DNA of 64,000 bases from Martinezella tropici (GTDB lineage Bacteria; Pseudomonadota; Alphaproteobacteria; Rhizobiales; Rhizobiaceae), in the NCBI RefSeq assembly GCF_008370325.1, contig NZ_VNIP01000020.1:1-64000 (forward strand), read 5' to 3'. Both the position numbers and the translations under genes were made by a program. The notes under the pieces were generated by a model. That model had not been told where the DNA came from. It saw only the letters and a program-made list of their open reading frames with translations, and searched no databases. Below are positions 16,135 through 25,089 of this stretch, piece by piece. Numbering within the stretch: position 1 is the first letter of the stretch; each line of letters opens with the position of its first letter.

Positions 16135-16747
16135 TAGGAAACCGCGCTCGCCGATGCGCAAAGAGCCGAGCCAGGCGCGTTCGCGGGCAACGGTCGATAC
16201 GATTGTCGAATCGGGTGCTCGCGTTTTAGGGGAGCGCGGATGGGCCGGCTTCACGACCAATATTGTCGCGGCCGTTGCCGGTATCAGTATCGGTTCGCTC
16301 TATCAGTATTTCCCCGACAAACTTTCCTTGGTCGAAGCCGTCAGGCGTCGTCATTTCGATGAGGTGCTTGCGGTTATGCGCAAGGCGACGGCCGGTACAC
16401 TGCCGTTGCCGCAGCGGGCGGAGGCGCTCGTGCAAGGCATGATCGACGCTCACAATGTGAACCCGGAGCTTCACAGAGTGCTGCTGGATGAGGCGCCGGG
16501 CCACGATGGTTCGAGGTTGGCGCACGATGCCTTCCTGGCCGAATATCACGCTCGTTACAAAGCCTTCGTCGCCACGCATCGCAATAACCGCGACGGTCCC
16601 TCCGACGATGTTCTTGCCCAGCTGCTATCCGGTGCGGTGGAGGGAGTGATCCACAGTGCGGCGCGAAAGCATGTGCTGGGCGCGCCGGAACTGAAGCGGG
16701 AGCTCGTCAGAATGATCTGTTCCTATCTGAGCAACGCTGATCGATGA
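16121..16747 (+). CDS. TetR-family transcriptional regulator
   Basis: The 208-residue product has an N-terminal TetR helix-turn-helix domain (residues about 18-65) with the recognition-helix pattern VAGISIGSLYQYFPDKLSLVEAV. The C-terminal ligand domain is unassigned. A later in-frame ATG (Met12, position 16154) is possible, which would leave the upstream inverted repeat entirely outside the gene. Divergence from the DinB gene suggests that it represses that gene, itself, or both. Confidence 0.87.
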   Translation: MSTRIRKPRSPMRKEPSQARSRATVDTIVESGARVLGERGWAGFTTNIVAAVAGISIGSLYQYFPDKLSLVEAVRRRHFDEVLAVMRKATAGTLPLPQRAEALVQGMIDAHNVNPELHRVLLDEAPGHDGSRLAHDAFLAEYHARYKAFVATHRNNRDGPSDDVLAQLLSGAVEGVIHSAARKHVLGAPELKRELVRMICSYLSNADR

Positions 16748-16875
16748 AAGGCGGGTCGAGTGGCTGGGCCGATCTCCACGCCTACAATCTCGGCCTCTTT
16801 ACTGCCTTGGTTATCGTCGAGCGCATAGCTGCATTTCCCATTTTGGCTGGCGCTTTTGATGATAATAATTTGAAT

Positions 16876-16900
16876 CCTAATTAGTTTAGTGCTAATAGGT
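16876..16900. promoter_or_regulatory. Putative MarR operator
   Basis: ATTAG-N7-CTAAT, extended imperfectly to CCTA...TAGG, forms an inverted repeat in AT-rich DNA 10-20 bases upstream of the marR-like start. MarR proteins typically bind such palindromes to repress their own operon. Assignment is inferred from position and symmetry. Confidence 0.45.
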
Positions 16901-16904
16901 TCTC

Positions 16905-17375
16905 ATGAGCTCGTCAAACGCCCTGCAACGTATATTTACAGCCAATCTGCTGACCACCGGCCGCCAATGGCGCCGGGCTGTCGATCTTGCGCTGAGCTCC
17001 CATGGCATATCCGAGGCGGTGGCCGCGCCGCTGCTTTGGATCGGCCGCCTGGGGGGAGGCGTGCGGCAGGTGGTGCTCGCCACCTGTGTCGGTATCGAAG
17101 GCCCGTCTCTGGTGCGGTTGATCGATCAGCTCGAAAGCATGGATCTTGTCATCCGCAAGGATGATCCCACGGATCGGCGCGCGAAAGGCCTGTGGCTGAC
17201 GCCGGAAGGCCAAAAGCTGGCTTCCCGCATGGAAGACGTGCTTGATGAGTTGCGTAGCAAGATCCTTGCCAATGTCGACCCTGCGGATATCGAAGCTGCG
17301 GTTCGCGTCCTGAAGGCTTTCGAGGAGTTCGAGGCATCCAAGGCTGTCGAACCTGAGCCGGAGAAGGTCTCATGA
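16905..17375 (+). CDS. MarR-family transcriptional regulator
   Basis: The 156-residue product has a winged-helix domain: GPSLVRLIDQLESMDLVIRKDDPTDRRAKGLWLTPEG (about residues 66-103) is the typical MarR recognition helix and wing. It overlaps the start of the FUSC transporter gene (ATGA). It is therefore the first gene of an efflux operon that it probably represses, as aromatic-acid-responsive MarR proteins often do. Confidence 0.92.
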   Translation: MSSSNALQRIFTANLLTTGRQWRRAVDLALSSHGISEAVAAPLLWIGRLGGGVRQVVLATCVGIEGPSLVRLIDQLESMDLVIRKDDPTDRRAKGLWLTPEGQKLASRMEDVLDELRSKILANVDPADIEAAVRVLKAFEEFEASKAVEPEPEKVS

Positions 17376-19444
17376 GCATTCCATCCTGGCGCGAGTGGTT
17401 ATTTTCCGTCAAAGCCTTCGTTGCTGCGATCATGGCGTTGTTCATCGCGTTGTCGCTCGATCTGCCGCGTCCCTATTGGGCGATGGCCGCCGTTTATGTG
17501 GTCGCCAATCCTCTCGCCGGCGCAACCAGCTCCAAGGGGCTTTACCGCGCGCTCGGCACGCTTATCGGTGCTACCGCGTCGGTTATCCTCATCCCGCTCT
17601 TCGTCAACGCGCCGGAATTACTCTCCGTCGTCGTCGCGCTGTGGACCGGCACCTTGCTGTTTATCTCGATGCTCGACCGCACCTCGCGCAGCTATGTATT
17701 CATGCTGGCCGGCTATACGTTGCCGCTGATCGCGTTGCCGACCGTCGGCTCGCCCGAAACCATTTTCGATGTCGCGCTTGCCCGCTCTGAGGAGATTATT
17801 ATCGGCATCGTCTGCGCGAGTGTGGTTAGCGCCGTCGTCTTTCCGAGCAGCGTCGGTACCGTCCTCGGCCAGCGCATAGGCTCCTGGCTGGATGACGCCG
17901 GCACCTGGGCAGACGAGATCCTGCGAGGCGAGGGCGCTTCGCCGGCAACTCCCTTGAAGCGACAGAAGCTCGCCGCCGACGTTTCCGGCCTAGATCTCGT
18001 CATCAGCCAGTTGAAATATGATGCTGGCAGCCGCGACATCGTCAGGCATTCGCGCGAGCTGCGTGGCCGCTTGTTGATGCTGCTGCCGCTCTTCTCCTCA
18101 CTTGCCGATCGCCTGCACGCCTTGAAGGCCGGCGGCAAGCCGCTATCGCAGGAATTGGTCGTTGTTTTGAACGAGGTAGCCGATTGGCTGGGGCAGGGTG
18201 GTCGCGGCAAGGCCGATGAGACCGCTGAGACCTTGTCGAAGAAGATCGAGGAGTTGCAGGAGAACGACCTCGATATCGGTTGGGACGACCTCGTCCGGTC
18301 GAGCGCTCTCGCTCGCCTCAAGGAAATTGTCGACTTGTGGCAGGATTGCCTAACGCTGCGCGCCCATATCGTCTCGGGACAGCAGGTCGGCACCTGGCGC
18401 CCCGCCTTCCGCTACCGCAATGTTGTCGGTCGCAGCAGGCACTATGATTACGCCCTGCTGGCCTTCTCGGCCGGTGGCGTCATCGCCGGTATTGCCGTCG
18501 CCTGCTTCTTCTGGATCTATTCCGGTTGGGCGGATGGCGCCGGCTTCATCGCCATGGTGGCCGTTGCCTGCTCGTTTTTCGCCGCGCTCGATCGTCCCGC
18601 GCCCTTCATCACTACAATGTTCATCTGGACTGCGGTGAGCCTGGTCATCGCCTGCGTCTATATCTTCGGCGTGTTGCCGTCGATTTCCGGCTTCGAGATG
18701 CTGGTGCTGGTCTTTGCGCCGCCCTTCCTGGTGATGGGGCTGCTGATTACCCGCCCGCAAACCAACATGCTCGGCATGCTGCTGGCGGTGAACGGTGCAA
18801 GTTTCATCGCGCTGCAGGATCGTTACACCGCCGATTTCGCCAGCTTCACCAACAGTGCGATCGCCGCTCTGGCCGGTGTTGGTTTCGCCTTGGTCTGGAC
18901 TTTGCTTACCCGCCCGTTCGGTTCCGAGCTTGCCGCCTGGCGGCTGGTGCGGGCCGGCTGGAGAGATCTGGCCGAAACTGCCGCCGGTGTCCGCCGTGCC
19001 GATCATGAACGCCTCTCCGGCCGCATCCTCGATCGCCTCGGCCAGCTCGTACCGCGTCTCGCCGGCATCGAGGACCGCGAGCTGAAGAAGGTCGACGGCT
19101 ATGCCGATGTCCGTCTCGGCTTCAACGTGCTGATGCTGCAGAAGGAGCGCGGCCAGCTGAAACCGGCTGCCGCTGCATCCGTCAGCGAAGTGCTGATCGG
19201 CGTGTCGGATTTCTATCGTTCGCGGCTGAAGGCAAAACGGGCCGTGGATCCGGCCGACGAACTGCGTGTGTCGATCGACCATAGCCTCGAAGCCGTCGCG
19301 CAGGAAAAGCGAGATTCCGCTCGCGCGAGTCTCGATGCGCTTGTCGGCCTTCGCCGGGCGCTCTTCCCCCATACTGAGCCGCCGGCGAGCTGGCGGCCAC
19401 CCCTATCCGATACAACTCAACCTCTTGCCATTGCCGCCGAGTAA
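17372..19444 (+). CDS. FUSC-family inner-membrane efflux protein (AaeB-like)
   Basis: The 690-residue product has two blocks of hydrophobic helices (about residues 12-165 and 358-510), each followed by a hydrophilic cytosolic domain. This is the layout of the fusaric-acid-resistance/AaeB family that exports aromatic carboxylic acids. The neighbours complete the set: a MarR regulator before it, then a DUF1656 protein and an HlyD-type adaptor. The substrate cannot be read from the sequence. Confidence 0.9.
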   Translation: MSIPSWREWLFSVKAFVAAIMALFIALSLDLPRPYWAMAAVYVVANPLAGATSSKGLYRALGTLIGATASVILIPLFVNAPELLSVVVALWTGTLLFISMLDRTSRSYVFMLAGYTLPLIALPTVGSPETIFDVALARSEEIIIGIVCASVVSAVVFPSSVGTVLGQRIGSWLDDAGTWADEILRGEGASPATPLKRQKLAADVSGLDLVISQLKYDAGSRDIVRHSRELRGRLLMLLPLFSSLADRLHALKAGGKPLSQELVVVLNEVADWLGQGGRGKADETAETLSKKIEELQENDLDIGWDDLVRSSALARLKEIVDLWQDCLTLRAHIVSGQQVGTWRPAFRYRNVVGRSRHYDYALLAFSAGGVIAGIAVACFFWIYSGWADGAGFIAMVAVACSFFAALDRPAPFITTMFIWTAVSLVIACVYIFGVLPSISGFEMLVLVFAPPFLVMGLLITRPQTNMLGMLLAVNGASFIALQDRYTADFASFTNSAIAALAGVGFALVWTLLTRPFGSELAAWRLVRAGWRDLAETAAGVRRADHERLSGRILDRLGQLVPRLAGIEDRELKKVDGYADVRLGFNVLMLQKERGQLKPAAAASVSEVLIGVSDFYRSRLKAKRAVDPADELRVSIDHSLEAVAQEKRDSARASLDALVGLRRALFPHTEPPASWRPPLSDTTQPLAIAAE

Positions 19445-19448
19445 TATC

Positions 19449-19658
19449 ATGCCCGCAGAATTCGATCTTTATGGCGTCTATATCCCGCGCCTTCTCGTTC
19501 TCATGCTCGTGACGCTGTTTGCCGTCATCATCCTTCGACGCCTGCTCGCATGGATCGGTGCCTACACTCTGGTCTGGCATCGCGGTCTCTTCGATCTTGC
19601 GCTTTACGTCCTGCTGCTCGGCGCTGTCTCCACTGTCTCTCGTTGGTACTTCACATGA
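19449..19658 (+). CDS. DUF1656 small membrane protein (AaeX-like)
   Basis: The 69-residue product (MPAEFDLYGVYIPRLLVLML) has two hydrophobic helices and matches the DUF1656/AaeX pattern of small proteins encoded with FUSC pumps. It starts four bases after the FUSC stop and overlaps the following adaptor gene (ATGA). Its role is unknown; it probably belongs to the same membrane complex. Confidence 0.88.
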   Translation: MPAEFDLYGVYIPRLLVLMLVTLFAVIILRRLLAWIGAYTLVWHRGLFDLALYVLLLGAVSTVSRWYFT

Positions 19659-20545
19659 ACGCGTTCAAACTCATCGGCCGCGTGGCCGTCACACTCATCT
19701 TCGTCGTTGCCGCTCTCTATGTCGGACGGCAGCTCTGGGGCCATTACATGGACGAGCCCTGGACGCGCGATGCGCGCCTCAGGGCCGACGTCGTCGGTAT
19801 CGCGCCGGATGTTTCAGGCCTCGTGAGCGAGGTCCTCGTCAAGGACAACCAGACCGTCAAGAAAGGCGATATCCTTTTCCGCGTCGATCGCGATCGTTTC
19901 GCCATCGCTCTCGAGCAGGCGGATGCAGCCCTTGCAAGCAGCAATGCCGCTCTCGATCAGGCCCGCCGCGAAAGCGCGCGGCAGGGGCGCCTCGGTGATG
20001 CCGCCTCCCTGCAGCAGAAGGAGCAGGCACTGACCACCGTGCAGCAGGATGAAGCCGCTCTCCGTCAGGCGACTGCCAATCGCGAGCTTGCCCAGCTGAA
20101 TCTCGACCGCTCCGAGGTTCGCGCCACCGTTAATGGCACGATCTCGAACCTCATCCTGCGCCCGGGTGATTATGTCTCGGCCGGCACGGCCAAGGTCGCA
20201 CTGATCGATACCGATTCCCTGCGCGTCGAAGGTTATTTCGAGGAAACCAAGCTGCCGCGCATCCACGTCGGCGATGAGGTTTATATTCATCTGATGGGTC
20301 AAGTCGAGAAGCTGACCGGCCATGTCGAAAGCATCACCTACGGCATCGAGGACCGCGAACGCACCTCCGGCAGCCTGCTTGCCAATATCACGCCGACCTT
20401 CAGCTGGGTGCGTCTGGCGCAGCGCGTACCGGTGCGCATTGCGCTCGATAAAGTGCCCGATGGCACGAAGCTGATCGCCGGCCTGACGGCGACTGTCGAG
20501 GTGCAGGAGCAGGGCCAGGCGAAAGTCGCCAGCGCCGCCGAATGA
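19655..20545 (+). CDS. HlyD/AaeA-type periplasmic adaptor
   Basis: The 296-residue product has an N-terminal membrane anchor (about residues 8-28) and the membrane-fusion pattern DARLRADVVGIAPDVSGLVSEVLVKDNQTVKKGDILFRVD. A coiled-coil hairpin (about 75-140) and a beta-barrel domain follow. It would link the FUSC pump to an outer-membrane channel, which is not encoded here. Confidence 0.92.
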   Translation: MNAFKLIGRVAVTLIFVVAALYVGRQLWGHYMDEPWTRDARLRADVVGIAPDVSGLVSEVLVKDNQTVKKGDILFRVDRDRFAIALEQADAALASSNAALDQARRESARQGRLGDAASLQQKEQALTTVQQDEAALRQATANRELAQLNLDRSEVRATVNGTISNLILRPGDYVSAGTAKVALIDTDSLRVEGYFEETKLPRIHVGDEVYIHLMGQVEKLTGHVESITYGIEDRERTSGSLLANITPTFSWVRLAQRVPVRIALDKVPDGTKLIAGLTATVEVQEQGQAKVASAAE

Positions 20546-20575
20546 TCATCGCTTGAACAGGCAGGGCGGCCGTCT

Positions 20576-21229
20576 TCAGGCCGCTCTGGAACTCGAAGCC
20601 GCAGCAGGCCTGTGCGCCGCCCTGCGTTTCTCCATCATGATCGGCCGGTAGGATCTGTAGAGGATCATGGCGATCAGAAGGCCGATATAGATGAACTGCT
20701 CCACCGACAGCACCTTGGTCGATAGCGCAAAGTGCAGAGCACCGCAGGCGGCAATGATATAGACGAGGCGGTGCAGCCAGATCCATTTCTTGCCGAGCCG
20801 TTTGATCGAGAAATTGTTCGAGGTCACGGCCAACGTCAGCAGCATGACGAGCCCCCCCATGCCGAACATGATGAAGGGCCGCTTCAGCACGTCATCGATG
20901 ACCGCCTGTACGTCCAGCGCCTGATCGAGGACCATATAGACGGTCAGGTGCATCAGCACATAATAGAAACAGAGCAAGCCGAGCGCGCGGCGATAGCGCA
21001 GATAGTTCCAGCCGAAGAGATCGCGAAGCGGCGTGACCGCAAGCGTCAGCAGCAGGAAGCGGATCGCCCATAGTCCCAGGAAGAGCTCGAAAGTCTTGAC
21101 CGCATCGGCGCCGAGCTGGTCCGTCGCGCCGAGATAGAATTCCCATGCGGCCGGCAAAAGTCCGACAAAATAGAGCGCCCAGACGGAGGCGGATTGCCAG
21201 CGCTTGGGGAGAGCGAAGGACATCGCCAT
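20576..21229 (-). CDS. msrQ: Heme-binding membrane subunit MsrQ
   Basis: MsrQ (YedZ) is a b-type cytochrome that passes electrons from the quinone pool to MsrP for repair of periplasmic methionine sulfoxide. The 217-residue product has about six hydrophobic helices; histidines in YVLMHLTVYMV and WLHRLVYIIAACGALHFAL are candidate heme ligands. Its start overlaps the msrP stop by one base, so the two are co-translated. Confidence 0.94.
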   Translation of the reverse strand: MAMSFALPKRWQSASVWALYFVGLLPAAWEFYLGATDQLGADAVKTFELFLGLWAIRFLLLTLAVTPLRDLFGWNYLRYRRALGLLCFYYVLMHLTVYMVLDQALDVQAVIDDVLKRPFIMFGMGGLVMLLTLAVTSNNFSIKRLGKKWIWLHRLVYIIAACGALHFALSTKVLSVEQFIYIGLLIAMILYRSYRPIMMEKRRAAHRPAAASSSRAA

Positions 21230-22179
21230 CAGAAATTCACCCTGAGATCCATGCCGCTATAGAGGCTGGCGACCTGATCGGCATAGCCGTTGAAGGGCAG
21301 GGTGGGATGGCGATTGGAGCCGAAGAAGCCGCCTTCACCAATACGACGCTCGGTCGCCTGGCTCCAGCGCGGATGATCGACGGCCGGATTGACGTTGGCG
21401 TAGAAGCCGTATTCCTGGCTGTTGGTGGCCTGCCAGGTATTCAGCGGCTGCTTGTCGGTAAGCGTGATGCGGACGATCGACTTGATGCCCTTGAAGCCAT
21501 ATTTCCACGGCACGACGAGTCGGATCGGGGCACCATTCTGGTTCGGCAGAGTCTCGCCGTAGAGGCCGACGGCAAGCAGCGTCAGCGGGTTGCGTGCTTC
21601 ATCGAGACGCAGGCCCTCCACATAGGGCCAGTCCAGCGATTGCAGGAGGCCGGACTGCCCCGGCATCTCTTCCGGCCGGACCACGGTCTCGAAGGCGACG
21701 AACTTGGCGCTGCCCTGCGGCTCCACCTTGTCGAGCAGGGCCGAGAGCTGGAAGCCGTCCCAGGGAATGACCATCGACCAGGCTTCAACGCAGCGCATGC
21801 GATAGACGCGCCCTTCCGGCGGAAATTCCTTGATCAGCGCATCGACATCGAAGGTGCCGGGCTTGTTGACCATGCCATCGACCTTGATCGTCCAGGGCCG
21901 CGGCTTGAACTTGCCCGAGAGGTTGGCCGGATCGGCCTTGTCGAGCCCGAATTCGTAGAAATTGTTGTAGGTGGTGACGTCCTTGATCGGCGTTAGCTTC
22001 TCATTGACCGTATAATTGCTCTTGGTCGCCGCCAGCGCCTCGGCCATCGCAGCCTTGCCGCCGATCGCCGCCATGCCGACGGCGGCGGCCGCCGCCGTCA
22101 GCAGCTCGCGGCGCTTGAGATAGACCGAGCGAGGCGTGATTTCGGAGGATGCGATTTTTGGTGGGCGGAAGGAGGTCAT
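21229..22179 (-). CDS. msrP: Periplasmic methionine sulfoxide reductase catalytic subunit MsrP
   Basis: MsrP (YedY) is a molybdopterin enzyme that reduces methionine sulfoxide in exported proteins. The 316-residue product begins with a Tat signal (KRRELLTAAAAAVGMAAIG, about residues 22-40). The conserved cysteine expected to bind molybdenum is in RMRCVEAWSMVIPW near residue 130. It forms an operon with msrQ. Confidence 0.95.
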   Translation of the reverse strand: MTSFRPPKIASSEITPRSVYLKRRELLTAAAAAVGMAAIGGKAAMAEALAATKSNYTVNEKLTPIKDVTTYNNFYEFGLDKADPANLSGKFKPRPWTIKVDGMVNKPGTFDVDALIKEFPPEGRVYRMRCVEAWSMVIPWDGFQLSALLDKVEPQGSAKFVAFETVVRPEEMPGQSGLLQSLDWPYVEGLRLDEARNPLTLLAVGLYGETLPNQNGAPIRLVVPWKYGFKGIKSIVRITLTDKQPLNTWQATNSQEYGFYANVNPAVDHPRWSQATERRIGEGGFFGSNRHPTLPFNGYADQVASLYSGMDLRVNF

Positions 22180-22518
22180 GGAACAATTCCTCTATGCGAT
22201 AGCAGCTTCGATATGAGCGATACGCAGCGGATGCAGATTTTGTTACACTCTTAGGCCGGCATTTCTTTGGAAGTGAAAGCAACTTTTTGTGTGCGCTTGT
22301 GATCGGGCTGCTTCATTCCTAATTCTGGTCGTACGACTTGTTTGCCAGGACTTGGCCCTTGGCCGGCAGCGTACCGGATTCGCTTGAGTTGATAGTGACA
22401 GTATCGCACGATTGGATTAGGACAATTCCAAAAAGCGGAGTTGCCGGCGTCCCCTTCGGCCCGAAACCTTTGGCCCATGCCGACGCCGCACAAATTCCAG
22501 GATGACGAGGAAGACACC
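22180..22518. other. Intergenic region between msrP and ilvD
   Basis: These 339 bases separate divergent genes and should hold promoters for both. I see no supported small gene and no riboswitch or attenuator that I can recognise. GAGGAAG just before 22519 is the ilvD ribosome site; the frame is open further upstream, but the extra residues do not match IlvD. Confidence 0.4.
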
Positions 22519-24357
22519 ATGCCAGCTTATCGTTCCAGAACCACCACCCACGGCCGCAACATGGCCGGTGCGCGCGGCCTTTGGCGCGCGACGGGTATGA
22601 AGGACAGCGATTTCGGCAAGCCTATCATTGCGGTGGTCAACTCCTTCACCCAGTTCGTACCGGGCCACGTCCACCTCAAGGATCTCGGCCAGCTCGTCGC
22701 GCGCGAAATCGAGGCGGCCGGCGGCGTTGCCAAGGAATTCAACACCATCGCGGTCGACGACGGCATCGCCATGGGCCATGACGGCATGCTTTATTCGCTG
22801 CCGTCGCGCGAGCTGATCGCCGACAGCGTTGAATATATGGTCAATGCCCATTGCGCCGACGCCATGGTCTGCATCTCCAATTGCGACAAGATCACCCCCG
22901 GCATGCTGATGGCATCGCTCCGCCTGAATATCCCGACGATCTTCGTTTCCGGCGGCCCGATGGAGGCCGGCAAGGTCGTCTTGCACGGCAAGAAGGTCGC
23001 GCTCGATCTGGTCGATGCCATGGTTGCTGCTGCCGACGACAAGATCAGCGATGAAGACGTCCAGGTCATCGAGCGCTCCGCCTGTCCGACCTGCGGCTCG
23101 TGCTCGGGCATGTTCACAGCCAATTCGATGAACTGCTTGACCGAGGCTCTCGGCCTGTCGCTGCCGGGCAACGGCTCCACGCTCGCCACCCATTCGGACC
23201 GCAAGGAACTCTTCCTCGAGGCCGGTCGCCGGGTCGTCGCTCTGGCAAAGCGCTATTACGAACAGGACGATGTGACGGCTTTGCCGCGGACGATCGCCAG
23301 CAAGGGTGCGTTCGAGAACGCAATGGCGCTCGACATCGCCATGGGCGGCTCGACCAATACCGTGCTGCATATCCTCGCCGCAGCACATGAGGGCGAAGTC
23401 GATTTCACCATGGATGACATCGATCGCCTGTCGCGGCGCGTTCCCTGCCTGTCCAAGGTGGCACCGGCCAAGGCTGACGTTCACATGGAAGACGTGCACC
23501 GCGCCGGTGGCATCATGGCGATCCTCGGCGAGCTGAACCGGGCGGGATTGTTGAACCCCGACCTGCCGACCGTCCATGCCCCGACGCTGGGCGAGGCCCT
23601 AGCGCAATGGGATATCGCCGTCACCGATAACAAGGCTGCTCTGGAGCTTTTCAGCGCCGCTCCCGGCGGTGTTCCGACACAGGTTGCCTTCAGCCAGAGC
23701 GCACGCTGGGAAGAGCTTGATCTCGATCGTGAAAAGGGCGTCATTCGCGATGCCCAGCATCCCTTCTCCAAGGATGGCGGTCTTGCTGTCCTCAAGGGCA
23801 ATCTGGCGCTCGATGGCTGCATCGTGAAGACCGCCGGCGTCGATGAATCGATCCTGAAGTTCTCCGGCCCCGCCAAGGTCTTCGAAAGCCAGGACGCTGC
23901 CGTCAAGGGCATCCTCAGCAACGAGGTCAAGGCCGGCGACGTCGTAGTCATCCGCTACGAAGGCCCGAAGGGCGGCCCCGGCATGCAGGAAATGCTCTAT
24001 CCGACGAGCTACCTGAAGTCGAAGGGACTCGGCAAGGCCTGCGCGCTCATCACCGACGGCCGCTTCTCCGGCGGCACCTCCGGCCTGTCGATCGGCCATG
24101 CTTCGCCGGAAGCGGCCAATGGCGGCACGATCGGCCTGGTGCGCGAAGGCGACATGATCGATATCGACATCCCGAACCGCACCATCAGCCTGCGCGTCGA
24201 CGACAAGGAACTTGCCGTTCGCCGCGAAGCCCAGAATGCCAAGGGCTGGCATCCGGCCGAAGTGCGCAAGCGCAACGTCACCACGGCGTTGAAGGCCTAT
24301 GCCGCTTTCGCGACCAGTGCGGACCGCGGCGCCGTTCGCGATTTGGGTGGCAAATAA
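22519..24357 (+). CDS. ilvD: Dihydroxy-acid dehydratase
   Basis: IlvD dehydrates 2,3-dihydroxy acids in isoleucine and valine synthesis. The start at 22519 gives 612 residues beginning MPAYRSRTTTHGRNMAGARGLWRATGM, almost the family standard. The iron-sulfur cysteines lie in CISNCDKITPGM (about 118-122) and CPTCGSCSGMFTANSMN (about 195). It is monocistronic here, followed by an intergenic repeat. Confidence 0.97.
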   Translation: MPAYRSRTTTHGRNMAGARGLWRATGMKDSDFGKPIIAVVNSFTQFVPGHVHLKDLGQLVAREIEAAGGVAKEFNTIAVDDGIAMGHDGMLYSLPSRELIADSVEYMVNAHCADAMVCISNCDKITPGMLMASLRLNIPTIFVSGGPMEAGKVVLHGKKVALDLVDAMVAAADDKISDEDVQVIERSACPTCGSCSGMFTANSMNCLTEALGLSLPGNGSTLATHSDRKELFLEAGRRVVALAKRYYEQDDVTALPRTIASKGAFENAMALDIAMGGSTNTVLHILAAAHEGEVDFTMDDIDRLSRRVPCLSKVAPAKADVHMEDVHRAGGIMAILGELNRAGLLNPDLPTVHAPTLGEALAQWDIAVTDNKAALELFSAAPGGVPTQVAFSQSARWEELDLDREKGVIRDAQHPFSKDGGLAVLKGNLALDGCIVKTAGVDESILKFSGPAKVFESQDAAVKGILSNEVKAGDVVVIRYEGPKGGPGMQEMLYPTSYLKSKGLGKACALITDGRFSGGTSGLSIGHASPEAANGGTIGLVREGDMIDIDIPNRTISLRVDDKELAVRREAQNAKGWHPAEVRKRNVTTALKAYAAFATSADRGAVRDLGGK

Positions 24358-24361
24358 CAAC

Positions 24362-24532
24362 GCCCTTCGCCCCGCACAGCGGGGAGAAGGTGGACTCGAG
24401 CAGTCGAGCATAGCTCGGCTGCGAGAGGACGGATGAGGGGCTTTTCGAGCTTATCGCAACGGCAGAGTTTGCCTGTTCCTGCGGTAGCCCCTCACCCTAA
24501 CCCTCTCCCCGCAGGCGGGGCGAGGGGACATC
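24362..24532. repeat. RIME-like intergenic mosaic repeat
   Basis: The sequence is built of nested palindromes. CCCCGC-acag-CGGGG near 24371 forms the first. GATGAGGGGC (about 24432) is inverted as GCCCCTCACC (about 24487). CCCCGCaggCGGGG near 24508 forms the third, with flanking CCCTCtc/gcGAGGGG. This architecture matches the palindromic mosaic elements scattered between rhizobial genes. It may also serve as a transcript end for ilvD. Confidence 0.7.
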
Positions 24533-24567
24533 TCCGGCGAAGCCTTTAAGCCATTCAAACTAAACTC

Positions 24568-24915
24568 TCACAGCGGCCGATTGATCTGCTTGTACGCGTC
24601 ATTCAGCTCTTTCTGACGCTCCTGATAAGATGAGGTAAGGCAGGCAACATCGGCGCCGCATGTCTGCCGTTTCTTCAGCCATTCCGTCTGCTGGTCCTGC
24701 ATCGTGCCGCGCGCCCCCATAGCGAGAAGGCCAGAGAGCAGGTCAAAGGTCGTCACCATCTTCACATCGGCATCGTTGAGGGCTCTTACGTCGCAGATCG
24801 CCTTCTCGTCCGGTTTCAGGTTCTGTGCCTCGCAATCGAAGCTGGCGGCGTGGGAGGCGCCGGCCACGCCCAGTGAGATGAGGAAGGTGGCAGCGGTAAG
24901 ATGGTTCGATCGCAT
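24568..24915 (-). CDS. Secreted LprI/DUF1311-like protein
   Basis: The 115-residue product has a signal peptide (residues 1-23, ending SHAAS). Its mature part has four cysteines (FDCEAQ, AICDV, QTCGA, ACLTS), and the QTEWLKKRQTCG...CLTSSYQERQKEL pattern is seen in lysozyme-inhibitor LprI/DUF1311 proteins. It is probably periplasmic. The lysozyme-inhibitor role is known only for some members and is not shown here. Confidence 0.75.
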   Translation of the reverse strand: MRSNHLTAATFLISLGVAGASHAASFDCEAQNLKPDEKAICDVRALNDADVKMVTTFDLLSGLLAMGARGTMQDQQTEWLKKRQTCGADVACLTSSYQERQKELNDAYKQINRPL

Positions 24916-25089
24916 ATGTGGCTCCCTTTGGCGATTCCCAACGCGAAATGCATGACAACACGGTTTTGTTCAGCGAGCCTGTTTTTTATCGCTGTAAACA
25001 TCCATTTATGCTTCATGCTTCCGCCCTCTTTTCTTTCTAGCGTCGGGCGCTACAACGTTGTTTAAAGAGAATTAAAAAGGGAAATTTCT

